26,665 nt of DNA from the NCBI GenBank assembly GCA_026260175.1, contig JAKCWW010006925.1, positions 4,000-30,664 of the forward strand. The letters are read 5' to 3'. Source of the DNA: Reticulitermes lucifugus (Eukaryota > Arthropoda > Insecta > Blattodea > Rhinotermitidae). The notes beneath the pieces are model-generated. The model had not been told where the DNA came from. It did not search any database and worked only from the letters and a program-made list of their open reading frames with translations. The translations under genes were made by a program, and so were the position numbers. Below, piece after piece: positions 21,901 to 26,665 of this stretch. Each line of letters opens with the position of its first letter. Positions within the stretch are counted from its first letter, which is position 1.

Positions 21901-22085
21901 AACAATATACACAAGAAAACTCCACAAGTACACAGACACAAGACTTCACTATATGATTCACGTACAGTAATAACAATGCCACAAATATTTGATGGGGTTA
22001 TATCCTAGTCTAATATGACAATTACTTACACTCTGTATTTTGAATCCTTCATAAGTTCATATTCCTCCAAAGCAACTGTACCCAT
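839..22085 (-). CDS. DOP1: DOP1 (Dopey-1/PAD-1) orthologue, 3'-partial, 15 recognised coding exons
   Basis: Translated exons match the DOP1 family in order along its length: an N-terminal Dopey domain (roughly residues 1-380), a long variable middle and conserved C-terminal helical-repeat blocks. In known family members DOP1 works with MON2 (and the flippase Neo1/ATP9A) on endosome and Golgi membranes in recycling of cargo such as Wntless. Exons (high to low coordinate): 22085-22030, 19953-19863, 19635-19449, 19262-19097, 18118-17929, 15943-15768, 13830-13686, 13508-13372, 11382-11075, 10090-7376, 6892-6449, 4668-4465, 3283-3132, 2483-2285, 999-839. All junctions use GT-AG. Phases agree except exon 8 to 9. 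About 1,790 codons are present against roughly 2,300-2,465 in human paralogues, so the C terminus lies beyond base 1. Human has two paralogues; one gene is expected in insects. Confidence 0.95.
1337..1538 (+). mobile_element. SINE copy 1, 5'-truncated, host of nested copy 2
   Basis: It shares the body of copies 2-4: CTCTGGGGTTCACCCAGCC, CAATGGGTAC, GGGCTCCTTC, AGGGCATGAA and CTAATGCCAACGTGAAGAA, then a TTTTACCTTTAC tail at which copy 2 begins. The tRNA-like head is missing. The left flank ACTATTATTAT (1326-1336) recurs exactly after the tail of copy 2 (1796-1806), consistent with a target-site duplication, although the sequence is low in complexity. Confidence 0.7.
1539..1795 (+). mobile_element. 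SINE copy 2, near full length, CpG-rich
   Basis: It begins AGTCGGTATAGCGACTCGCT and has a Pol III box-B-like GGATCGAATCC. The shared body includes CCTCCTATACAATGGGTACC, and the end is GGGCCTTCATGG followed by CTTTACCTTTACCTTTAC. It sits directly on the tail of copy 1, so it inserted there. Its many intact CG dinucleotides suggest a younger copy than that at 20457-20737. Confidence 0.8.
2285..2483 (-). CDS. DOP1: DOP1 coding exon 14
   Basis: The acceptor is CCTTTCAG and the donor CAG|GTATGT. The frame gives [14 protein letters not shown], a polar linker, then [13 protein letters not shown], matching the P-x-F-L-x-A-x-x-x-x-L-Q-Q motif that precedes the H-M-R-H-L-H block of the family. It ends phase 0. 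It encodes about residues 1670-1736. Confidence 0.95.
2484..3131. other. DOP1 intron 13-14, simple repeats only
   Basis: It holds the GT microsatellite and an A-run. No mobile element or coding signal was recognised. Confidence 0.6.
2872..2893. repeat. (GT)n microsatellite
   Basis: About ten GT units, flanked by GTGCAC-type sequence on both sides, lie in the intron between coding exons 13 and 14. An A13 run occurs nearby at about 3074-3086. Confidence 0.9.
3132..3283 (-). CDS. DOP1: DOP1 coding exon 13
   Basis: After AATTGCAG the frame reads [20 protein letters not shown], then a polar stretch, and ends FQIQLLR with two bases of the arginine left at the donor CTTAG|GTAAGA. Joining to exon 14 gives [17 protein letters not shown], a continuous hydrophobic helix expected in DOP1. 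It encodes about residues 1620-1670. Confidence 0.9.
3284..4464. other. DOP1 intron 12-13, unrecognised sequence
   Basis: A 113-codon plus-strand frame (3544-3885) and an 81-codon minus-strand frame (4107-3862) show no domains or splice context. TACAGTAGAACACCC at 3552 resembles a Tigger terminus, but no partner end was found. Confidence 0.5.
4465..4668 (-). CDS. DOP1: DOP1 coding exon 12
   Basis: The exon continues AGNRQ from exon 11 as [20 protein letters not shown], then [20 protein letters not shown] and [12 protein letters not shown], one of the best conserved parts of the DOP1 C terminus. I chose the acceptor AAAG|GTACAG rather than GTACAG|CTG because the family has a residue pair like V-Q/I-Q here; either keeps frame. 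The donor AAG|GTGTGT is weak. It is 68 codons, phase 0 to 0. Confidence 0.95.
4669..6448. other. DOP1 intron 11-12
   Basis: Only the mariner-type relic near 5950-6060 is recognised. The rest, including a 112-codon minus-strand frame (5736-5398), looks non-coding. Confidence 0.5.
5950..6060 (+). mobile_element. decayed mariner-type transposase fragment
   Basis: Plus-strand frame at 6007 reads [17 protein letters not shown], matching the catalytic Q-Q-D-G-A/T-P-P-H-F motif of a mariner-related transposase group, with the aspartate changed to glycine. The frame is lost shortly on either side. The match is short, so this is a modest call. Confidence 0.45.
6449..6892 (-). CDS. DOP1: DOP1 coding exon 11
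   Basis: After a TTTGTAG acceptor the frame gives [10 protein letters not shown], then [33 protein letters not shown] and [11 protein letters not shown], and ends IAGNRQ. These follow the C-terminal half of DOP1 (Y-D-x-x-R-T-L-Y-A-L; L-A-R-H-R-x-S-V). It is 148 codons, phase 0 at both ends, with donor CAG|GTATTA. It encodes about residues 1404-1551. Confidence 0.96.
6893..7375. other. DOP1 intron 10-11, nothing recognised
   Basis: This is a 483-bp AT-rich intron. The 154-codon plus-strand frame 6812-7276 runs antisense across the exon 11 boundary and has no recognisable family. Confidence 0.6.
7376..10090 (-). CDS. DOP1: DOP1 coding exon 10, 2,715 nt (905 codons)
   Basis: One uninterrupted 905-codon frame runs between a TTTTCTAG acceptor and a CAG|GTGAAT donor, phase 0 at both ends. 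It begins [12 protein letters not shown] with a conserved [12 protein letters not shown] block. A Lys/Ser-rich, probably disordered segment follows (exon residues about 116-150). Helical-repeat blocks come next, including [20 protein letters not shown], the Dopey motif preceding the variable charged linker. The last 100 codons are acidic and Ser-rich. An exon this long is unusual in a gene otherwise split into 56-444 nt exons and may reflect ancestral intron loss. Confidence 0.97.
10091..11074. other. DOP1 intron 9-10, nothing recognised
   Basis: It is AT-rich with scattered stops. The small frames at 10449-10728 on both strands overlap each other and show no features. Confidence 0.6.
11075..11382 (-). 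CDS. DOP1: DOP1 coding exon 9
   Basis: The open frame includes [20 protein letters not shown], aligning with the family's I-K-T-A-N-L-L-F-N-S-F-E-P-Y-Y-M-W block, preceded by [10 protein letters not shown] and followed by a polar tail ending NLSE. The donor is GAG|GTATGA and it ends phase 0. The acceptor is a tandem TAGCAG, so the exon may start at 11382 or 11379. Its entry phase conflicts with exon 8. It encodes about residues 396-498 if the micro-exon is real. Confidence 0.88.
11580..12030 (+). mobile_element. decayed mariner-like transposase C-terminal remnant
   Basis: In two plus-strand frames joined by a shift near 11818, AHTVQDQLN is followed by [26 protein letters not shown] and NVQEAVALW, then [16 protein letters not shown]. 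This is the order of the mariner DDE domain end: the segment after D-N-A-R-P-H, the W-E-x-L-x-H-P block, F-H-L-F-G-P-L-K-K and the R-W-D-K-like tail. There are stops and a frameshift, so it is inactive. It lies in the intron between coding exons 8 and 9. Confidence 0.65.
12848..12885 (-). CDS. DOP1: candidate 38-nt DOP1 micro-exon (8a)
   Basis: Exon 8 leaves two bases and exon 9 needs only one, so an exon of length 3n+2 is expected between them. This 38-nt segment lies between a TGGTTTCAG acceptor and a TATT|GTAAGG donor. It restores the frame without stops and would encode about 13 residues ([13 protein letters not shown]). The donor is weak at -1 and I see no clear homology for the peptide. 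The alternative is a one-base indel at the exon 9 boundary. Confidence 0.3.
13372..13508 (-). CDS. DOP1: DOP1 coding exon 8
   Basis: The exon reads through [20 protein letters not shown] and ends ILYEVF plus AG, matching the family's L-K-P-F-R-I-L-I-S-L-L-D-K-P-E block. Its donor is CAG|GTGAGT and no other in-frame donor occurs before a TGA. It leaves two bases, which does not fit the phase of the next clear exon (11382-11075). Confidence 0.95.
13686..13830 (-). CDS. DOP1: DOP1 coding exon 7
   Basis: It completes the split arginine and continues [12 protein letters not shown], matching the family's R-L-Y-A-W-L-L-G motif. A more variable serine/lysine stretch follows, then [12 protein letters not shown]. 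The acceptor is TTTGCAG and the donor CAG|GTGTGT (weaker than its neighbours). It ends phase 0. It encodes about residues 289-337. Confidence 0.94.
14115..14324 (-). mobile_element. SINE copy 4, divergent subfamily with tRNA-like head
   Basis: On the minus strand it starts GGGATAGCTCAGTTAGTG, an almost consensus box A at tRNA spacing, then GGGTTCACTTCC in the box B position. The body is collinear with copies 1-3 (AGTTCCAGGGCCCA, CAGTGGATAC, GGGCTCCTTC, AGGGCATGAA, CTAGCCAATGTTAAGAATG). Flanks AACTTCACAC (14105-14114) and AACTCCACAC (14325-14334) look like a worn target-site duplication. Confidence 0.7.
15030..15440 (+). mobile_element. decayed LINE (non-LTR retrotransposon) ORF2 tail
   Basis: Three broken plus-strand frames give [19 protein letters not shown] near 15095, [20 protein letters not shown] near 15183 and [13 protein letters not shown] near 15388. 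They follow the familiar LINE tail order: R-V-F-E-N-R-V-L-R-R-I-F-G-P-K, then L-H-N-L-Y-S-S, then I-K-S-R-R-M-R-W-A-G-H and a D-R-x-x-W-R-A segment. Frameshifts and stops show an old copy. It lies in the intron between coding exons 6 and 7. Confidence 0.6.
15577..15650. repeat. perfect 16-bp inverted repeat with 42-nt loop
   Basis: CCTGAGCATGGCAGCT at 15577-15592 is the exact reverse complement of 15635-15650. It sits 118 nt inside the intron after the exon 6 donor, so it would form a hairpin in the DOP1 pre-mRNA. No coding or terminator role is evident. Confidence 0.8.
15768..15943 (-). CDS. DOP1: DOP1 coding exon 6
   Basis: The exon contains [20 protein letters not shown] and ends [10 protein letters not shown], both diagnostic of DOP1. 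The acceptor is TTTTGGCAG and the donor CAG|GTAAAG, leaving AG for the arginine completed in exon 7. It encodes about residues 231-289. Confidence 0.97.
15944..17928. other. DOP1 intron 5-6, nothing recognised
   Basis: About 2 kb with several short frames, the longest 98 codons on the minus strand (16955-16659). None has flanking splice signals in the DOP1 phase or a recognisable family. Confidence 0.55.
17929..18118 (-). CDS. DOP1: DOP1 coding exon 5
   Basis: The reading frame gives [13 protein letters not shown], then [18 protein letters not shown], which is almost identical to the human paralogues' [12 protein letters not shown] block. The acceptor is CCAG at 18119-18120 and the donor ATG|GTAAGA. 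It ends phase 0. It encodes about residues 167-230. Confidence 0.96.
18119..19096. other. DOP1 intron 4-5, nothing recognised
   Basis: AT-rich intron. A 91-codon plus-strand frame (18600-18875) has no recognisable features. Confidence 0.55.
19097..19262 (-). CDS. DOP1: DOP1 coding exon 4
   Basis: The exon opens with [20 protein letters not shown] and carries the [19 protein letters not shown] motif typical of Dopey N-terminal domains. The acceptor is TTCCTAG and the donor CAG|GTAAGT. It takes phase 1 and leaves two bases. The intron between it and exon 3 is only 186 bp. It encodes about residues 112-166. Confidence 0.96.
19312..19397. repeat. compound (CA)n/(CATA)n microsatellite in a 186-bp intron
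   Basis: Plus strand shows ACACACAC runs, then CACACACACACAC and repeated ACATACAT. On the transcribed strand it is TG/TATG rich and fills nearly half of the intron between coding exons 3 and 4, 50 nt from the acceptor of exon 4. Confidence 0.9.
19449..19635 (-). CDS. DOP1: DOP1 coding exon 3
   Basis: This holds one of the most conserved DOP1 stretches, including [20 protein letters not shown] and then [20 protein letters not shown]. It starts after AACAG in phase 0 and ends phase 1 at a perfect GTAAGT donor. It encodes about residues 50-111, part of the N-terminal Dopey domain that mediates MON2-related functions in the family. Confidence 0.97.
19863..19953 (-). CDS. DOP1: DOP1 coding exon 2
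   Basis: After a CAG acceptor the exon reads [18 protein letters not shown] followed by [13 protein letters not shown], a near-exact match to the conserved Dopey N-terminal block (A/S-x-[10 protein letters not shown]). It takes phase 2 from exon 1 and ends phase 0 at AAG|GTAAGT. This is about residues 19-49. Confidence 0.95.
20003..20130 (+). repeat. fragment of a dispersed insect repeat
   Basis: The frame reads [17 protein letters not shown], then [19 protein letters not shown] recall very similar peptides (F-W-D-M-A-P-C and P-E-D-x-x-L-H-S-H-x-x-E-N-L-K) from many insect genomes, where they mark a high-copy repeat. The middle of that unit seems deleted here. The class is not settled from this sequence alone. 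Confidence 0.45.
20457..20737 (+). mobile_element. SINE copy 3 with 15-bp target-site duplication
   Basis: It is collinear with copy 2 (GTCGGTATAC, GATTGAATCCC, GGGCCCACCCAGCCTCCTAT, ACCTCTACTCCCCCTCT, CTTTACCTTTAC tail). It is flanked by AGGACACACCACAGG (20442-20456) and AGGGCACACCACTGG (20738-20752), 13 of 15 identical. Several CG sites of copy 2 are TG or CA here. It lies in the intron between coding exons 1 and 2. Confidence 0.85.
21270..21885. mobile_element. 616-bp non-autonomous Tc1/mariner/pogo-type element with terminal inverted repeats
   Basis: The left end TACAGAAATCTCCTGGTTTA... and the right end read on the minus strand, TACAGTAATCCCTTGGTATA..., agree at 20 of 24 bases and both abut TA (21268-21269, 21886-21887), the target duplication of this superfamily. 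Just inside both ends are TATGAG and TTCAT-like motifs seen in Tigger-type termini. The interior has no transposase frame, so it would depend on an enzyme supplied elsewhere. It lies in the intron between coding exons 1 and 2. Confidence 0.7.
22030..22085 (-). CDS. DOP1: DOP1 coding exon 1 (start codon)
   Basis: The ATG is at 22085-22083 and opens [18 protein letters not shown], matching the DOP1 N terminus, where an E-E-Y/L-E-L stretch is followed by a D-S-K-Y-R-type motif. An in-frame TGA at 22115-22113, nine codons upstream, supports this start over any longer reading in this exon. The exon ends in a perfect GTAAGT donor and leaves two bases (GT) for the next codon. Confidence 0.9.
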
Positions 22086-22156
22086 TGTTGAAGCATATAA
22101 TTTAAAACAGTGTCAAATAATGTTTCATTTAACAATTCATCTCACTTGCTCCCATT
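22086..22156 (-). other. DOP1: probable DOP1 5' UTR segment of exon with start codon
   Basis: A good acceptor (TTTGTTCCAG) ends just before 22156, 71 nt upstream of the DOP1 ATG. There is no AG dinucleotide suitable for splicing between the in-frame upstream TGA and the ATG. The segment contains an upstream ATG at 22155 followed by a short frame closed by TAA at 22131-22129. Confidence 0.6.
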
Positions 22157-22860
22157 CTGGAACAAACATAACATATGGAATATGAATATATATATGCACT
22201 AACAAAGTTACATCTATGCTACAGCACCTGTGCAAATATTGACTTGCCATCTGTCCATCTGGGAAAGCACATGGTAAAAACAGGAACAGAGTTCCCTTAA
22301 CATAGTGAAGGTAATGTTACCAACTTATGGCCAAGTCCACACAACCTTTCTGAAATTTGCATATTACATAGTTTTAACCTTTATCCTATGGGGTGGGTAT
22401 TTAAATTTTAGTGCATGTTTTACAAAAAACATATTATTTCAACAGAAGAAGATAAAATTATGAAATAAATGGCATTTTGTGGAAAATAAAACAGAGATTA
22501 TGTAGCATGTCTCAAAAATGCAGTAATTTTCTTGTTGCCTAAATACATAAAATGAATTTCTAGGGGTGTTTTCCTAAGTGTGTTTGTGTATGCAAATGCA
22601 GGTCTTTAAAAGGTTAACTCATCACAAAACTTATAACACCTGTACAATTTCCTTAATTATATGCCTACAGTTTGAAGTGCTTCAGTATTTGTTTCATTTA
22701 ATCTTCTGTTATTTAAAAATGTGTAGTCAAATGTAAAGACCAGAAAAAACAAGGAATGTTATGTACCTGTTATCTAATAATCTGAAAGATGGTCATGGCA
22801 TATTTCATGTGCATCAAATTTGCAAATCTTATCACTACAACAACCCACATGATGTAGAGT

Positions 22861-23042
22861 CTTCTACTTCTCTACACCAGGAATGCACAAATCCTGGGTG
22901 GCAGGTCACTGTGGCAACAAAATTTTGTACAGTGGCACCTAATATTTGTGGGTCCTCAGTATGGAACTTGCTTTATGTCATCTGTTTGGCACCTATAATT
23001 TTGAGGTGGCTCCTAGATTTCTGGAAAACTAAAGTGGCCCTG
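22861..23042 (+). repeat. possible dispersed repeat with GSSVWNLL-type frame
   Basis: The plus-strand frame contains NPGWQVTVATKFCTVAPNIC, then GSSVWNLLYVI and LRWLLDFWK. I recall similar peptides as high-copy sequence in cockroach and termite genomes, not as a host gene. It is part of a 114-codon open frame (22761-23105) with no other recognisable domain. Confidence 0.35.
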
Positions 23043-23174
23043 ATCCACACTGCAAAAATTTTGAAAATTCCATTTCTTCAAGTGCCTCATACGTTCCTGG
23101 ATTAAACCACAATCTTGTTACTTTGATTCCCACAATCCTAATCTCGACCATGCAAGACGAATCAACACAGCAAA

Positions 23175-23328
23175 CAATACCTAGGTTTTTCACTTTATAT
23201 TCACCGTGCATCTTTGTATAATTGATTATTTCTACCAACAAATGCACCAAGACACTCTTTCAATAAAGAAAACAGTGACAAAACTTGTCTTGCTGCATTT
23301 GTTGGTAGAAATAATCAATACCTAGGTT
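23175..23328. repeat. 34-bp inverted repeat fused to 13-bp direct repeat
   Basis: Arms 23221-23254 and 23286-23319 are reverse complements at 33 of 34 bases, separated by 31 nt. CAATACCTAGGTT occurs at 23175-23187 and again at 23316-23328, where its CAAT overlaps the end of the right arm. It is not accompanied by any transposase or known terminus. Confidence 0.9.
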
Positions 23329-24851
23329 GTTAACACGTGCCACCATTCATTTACAGCACTGACAAAGAGACAGAAACATATTATGGGATTCATTTTCACT
23401 GTGAACAAATCACCTGACCTGACATTAAGGCAGCAAAATGATAAGTTTGCAGCTCACTAATGAAGACTGCACAACACACAACCAGCACCTAAAAGTGAAG
23501 CGTGTTATGTTACAGATTCCTGCAATGACCATCGTGTGTCACCTCATACCACCATTAATGGCACACATTATGACCACATGTGACCTGCCATTCACTGGAA
23601 ATAGCCAGAACTAGCAGAACTTGGTTGTCCTCCAGCACAATAGGGAACAATGTTACCATCATGACATGTAGTCTGCTATAGGCCTGGACATACGAGTTGA
23701 TGGCACAGCTTTTCAATGCCCCAAATTCTGTCCCTGCGTGATTATATTTCATAGCTGCTTGGGTGAAGAAGCCACACTTGGGAAACCAATCTGAACATGC
23801 TGGGGTCATCAACAATGCAGTCGCAGCAACATTAAGCTATCTGAGCACACATGATTTATAAGAGCTGTGACACATCATATATATGAGTAATCCAAGATGA
23901 GCACTGGCCTTGCTGGTGAGTACTTTGAGTGAATGATGGATACATGTAGATACATGTATGTATATTGTGACATATTATTGCCACTGACTTGTTATGCGTG
24001 TATTTGTGTACTCATCACAAACAGGAAATTTCTAAAATGACTCTCATGGTACCACAAATGGAAAACTTATATTTATATTTTATTGATATTTATATTTTAC
24101 AGCTTTTTCAGTTCCTTTAAACAATAAAATAGTTGATGTTGAATACTTCTATTTGTTTCTTGTTCCCTTTTACAGTGTTAATGCTCTGATAATCTAGGTG
24201 ATGAGAGTTTTGTGGGAGGACACTGACAACTTAACATTATTTCATATAACCTCACACATGAATTTTAGCTATAAATGTTCTGTGTGGATGACTATGACAG
24301 CTCTTCAATTTTAGTATCACATAAAGGTGTTACTTATTATATGGAAAATAAAAACAACTATATGTGCTTGTAATAATATTCAATCTTTATTTGTAATATA
24401 CAATGAGAAACAGATATGAGACAGTCATTGGAAAATCACTGCTGTTTCACCAGTTCATGAATTGGAAAAGGTTGGCAACCACTGCTACATACAATAATCA
24501 CATATACTGTTTGATTCTTTTCATGTATTTCTGAGTATATATATTTACTGGAACCAATTTTCATGATTCATAAACAGATTTAACAGTTCAGTCAGTACAG
24601 TAACTCCCTAAGATCTAAATGCCAAGTGTTCCAGTACCAGTAGAAGCAATGTGTTTGTTACTATCATGTCAAGAGGCTTATTTCCTGATGTAAAGCAATG
24701 GCCAAAAGAAGCTGACAGCTCAGTCCCACCATGACTGAAGTCTAGTATGTAAAAACTTTACCTGCACACCCTCTACATACCTTCAACAGGTACAGCAGTG
24801 CTTTGAGGAACTCCAAACCATGTAACACCGCAGTCAAGATAGCCAGTCTGT

Positions 24852-24919
24852 GGACCAAGAGCTAAACTTGGGATCTTTTAAATATGATGTACGAATGCCA
24901 ACCATTCAACTATGATACC
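24852..24919 (-). mobile_element. possible second tRNA-derived SINE head
   Basis: Minus strand from 24919 reads GGTATCATAGTTGAATGGTT with a box-A-like TAGTTGAATGG at position 8, as in a tRNA, and a weaker box-B-like stretch about 45 nt on. It does not share the body of the four other SINE copies. A decayed tRNA pseudogene is an alternative. Confidence 0.35.
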
Positions 24920-25619
24920 TGTAAGTTTCATTTAGAGAGACAATAGTTTCTATCTTGTTTTATATACTGGATGCATGTATGATTTCATGCAGGGGCTCAT
25001 TTATGTACACAGCATGCTTGTTTAAAACAGCTACCATCCAATCAAGTTAATCTCTTATTCCTCATAATGTGTAGTATCTACATTTAAGTCCATTGCTATC
25101 ACTTCTAGCACATGTAATAAGTCTTGTAAATCAGTGAACACTTTTTTAACACCAACCAGGAAGGTAGCAAGTGACAAATCTTACTGGACCATACGACCAT
25201 TATGTGATGCAGTAAGGCATTTCCAGCTTGCTATTTTGTCTTCTTCAATAAAAATTCAAGATTATCAACACGAGGTAATTTATTCTTTATTCACATTTTT
25301 ACTCAGTTACACAAACGGTACAATGCCGCTGTCATATCAACAACTGCAGTGTGACTGGTGTTATTCAACAGAGAACGAATACAAAATTATAGAGAAACAA
25401 AGTGCCATATTCATGATAAAAAAAATCTGTGGTTTCTTCCCATGCTGCGAAAAACAACTGTATTCTTTGTAATGGGACTGGAGCGGAACACCATCCCGTA
25501 AAGTTGCAAGGATTAGGTGGCACTGGCATGAACGTGTAAGAAATTGGAAGTACTCTCTTTCAGAGCATGAATAAACACTTAAGTCATTATCGAGCATTCA
25601 AGTGACTGATGGTACTCAC

Positions 25620-25700
25620 CCACAGAGATTACTTCGCTCCATTTCTTCTACATACAGACAAAACGTAACTGCGGTTTATTTCCGTCATATGGTACGTCAC
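25620..25700 (-). other. DOP1: candidate DOP1 first (leader) exon, 3' end at 25620
   Basis: A strong donor (TGTGG|GTGAGT) lies at 25620 on the minus strand, at the edge of the CpG-rich part of the window. The sequence just before it opens an ATG at 25642-25640 (MERSNLCG). Splicing to 22156 gives a 16-codon upstream ORF ending before the DOP1 start, so this reads as a noncoding leader. The 5' end of this exon cannot be fixed by eye; the upper coordinate is arbitrary. Confidence 0.45.
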
Positions 25701-26110
25701 CATAATTGCATAAACCGGTAAATATGTAAATCTGATGATAAAAATTCAGCACACAGGAATCCATACATTTTACAGTACTTTTGTAAAACGCCTTCACGTA
25801 TCACGCACACCCATTAATATTTTCGCAAGCAAAATACACCACTCCACATAAACTATGACAAGCCCCCACTACTGAGGACAATTATGACTCGGATAATAGT
25901 CGTCGTCGTGGTGTAGAAGGATCGACATACAAGATACGAGATCTGAGCTACGGAAGGCGGGGTTGAGGATACTAGCCTTCCCGCATATTTCGCTGTGTCA
26001 CTTGATAACAACTGCAGACGTTTCAGAGTAACACGATGCTTTCGTCTTGACGATCAAGCAGTCCTAGAAGACGTCTGATTTGTCCAAAAGCATAGCGTGC
26101 CCCTACATCA
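25643..26110 (-). promoter_or_regulatory. probable CpG-rich promoter/TSS region of DOP1
   Basis: From about 25.65 kb rightward CG dinucleotides become frequent (for example repeated GTCGTCGTCG near 25900), while the DOP1 gene body is strongly CpG-poor. With the leader donor at 25620 this is the likeliest place for transcription start. No obvious TATA-box-to-initiator arrangement was recognised. Confidence 0.4.
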
Positions 26111-26665
26111 GTTGTGAATAATAAAATGATAGAGTTTAGTACTTTCACGGCGCAGATGAATTACACGATTATTTTCTGGCTTTTGACACCCTTTAAGATA
26201 ATGGGCGTATACGGACATTTCGAACGAAAGTGCTACGTTTATCTTCACAGTCAAGGAATTCCATATGGAACCTTTACGGACAGTTGTCAGCATGGATCGC
26301 ATGTCACAACCATATATTTTCTCTGGTCAGAACCACAGGCACAACGTGCCAAACATGGACGTACCAATCTGTGGATCGGAGCATGGATCGGAGTGAGAGT
26401 GACATAGTTCCGCAAACTATCCATAGGGTAGAATTCTTTGTCACAGGAGCATATGTGTGTTTCATAGAAGGCAATGCAGTCTATATGCAGCGTCATTCCA
26501 CACAACACTTTTCCACGGACTCTCATCCATGTGTAATCACAGGGGGGAGAAACTGGGATTGGGGAAGGGGAAGCATTCAATCGCGACATCTTACCGTAGT
26601 GCACGTCATACTCGTCAAGAACGACAACTACAATATCTACTATTAATCATAACAGATGTCGCACA
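26111..26665. other. CpG-rich right end with unrecognised overlapping ORFs
   Basis: Plus-strand frames at 26114-26407 (97 codons) and 26230-26646 (138 codons) and a minus-strand frame at 26604-26287 (105 codons) overlap one another. None shows a family I recognise. A near-tandem GGATCGGAGCATGGATCGGA lies around 26375-26395. This could be a divergent gene's first exon, promoter DNA or a repeat; I cannot choose between them. Confidence 0.25.

Larger units (their letters stand above)
19954..22029. other. DOP1 intron 1-2 with three repeats
   Basis: It carries the dispersed-repeat fragment (20003-20130), SINE copy 3 and the 616-bp inverted-terminal-repeat element. The stretch 20753-21267 shows nothing recognisable. 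Confidence 0.6.
22157..25619. other. probable 5' UTR intron of DOP1
   Basis: If the leader exon is real this is a 3.46-kb intron. It contains the possible repeat at 22861-23042, the inverted/direct repeat at 23175-23328 and the tRNA-like element near 24900. Minus-strand frame 23815-23555 (86 codons) and plus-strand frame 25134-25472 (112 codons) are unrecognised. Confidence 0.45.

Noticed and set aside
24760-24830. Reverse-transcriptase-like GVPQ motif on the minus strand
   Set aside because: Only about six residues match (GVPQST), with stops close by and no neighbouring RT motifs; chance is the simpler explanation.
1-26665. CRISPR arrays, bacterial operons, rRNA genes
   Set aside because: No regularly spaced repeats, no Shine-Dalgarno-led gene clusters and no conserved rRNA segments; the window is clearly eukaryotic nuclear DNA.

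Overview
This is a eukaryotic, AT-rich, intron-dense window. Protein similarity and repeat content suggest a hemimetabolous insect, most probably Blattodea (cockroach or termite). That assignment is an inference: it rests on insect-like dispersed repeats that I recall rather than on a search. I see no bacterial operons, RNA genes or CRISPR arrays.

One host gene fills the window, on the minus strand: the orthologue of DOP1 (Dopey-1/PAD-1), a very large peripheral membrane protein of endosome-to-Golgi traffic. I could place 15 coding exons with consensus splice sites, from the start codon at 22085 to an exon ending at 839. They encode about 1,790 residues. The last roughly 500 to 650 residues of a normal DOP1 are missing, so the gene runs off the left edge. 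Most introns are 0.2 to 2 kb. One internal exon is exceptional at 2,715 nt (7376-10090). A spliced 5' leader is likely: a donor at 25620 and an acceptor just before 22156 would put the promoter in the CpG-rich right end of the window.

The exon chain keeps frame everywhere except between coding exons 8 and 9. There the phases disagree by one base unless a small exon lies between them. A 38-nt candidate at 12848-12885 has the right length and no stop.

The introns and left edge carry relics of several transposon classes. These are a Tigger/pogo fragment (255-512), a 616-bp TA-flanked element with Tc1/mariner/pogo-like terminal repeats (21270-21885), two decayed mariner-type transposase pieces (about 5950-6060 and 11580-12030) and a decayed LINE tail (15030-15440). 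There are also two dispersed repeats of unknown class, four copies of one tRNA-derived SINE family (two nested at 1337-1795, one at 14115-14324, one at 20457-20737) and one possible second SINE type near 24852-24919.

The most unusual structures are a 34-bp inverted repeat joined to a 13-bp direct repeat at 23175-23328, which looks like a replication template-switch scar, and the frame conflict at exons 8/9. Other points of interest are a predicted 16-codon upstream ORF formed only by splicing, and a long TG/TATG tract inside a 186-bp intron. I did not find a clearly novel biological system.
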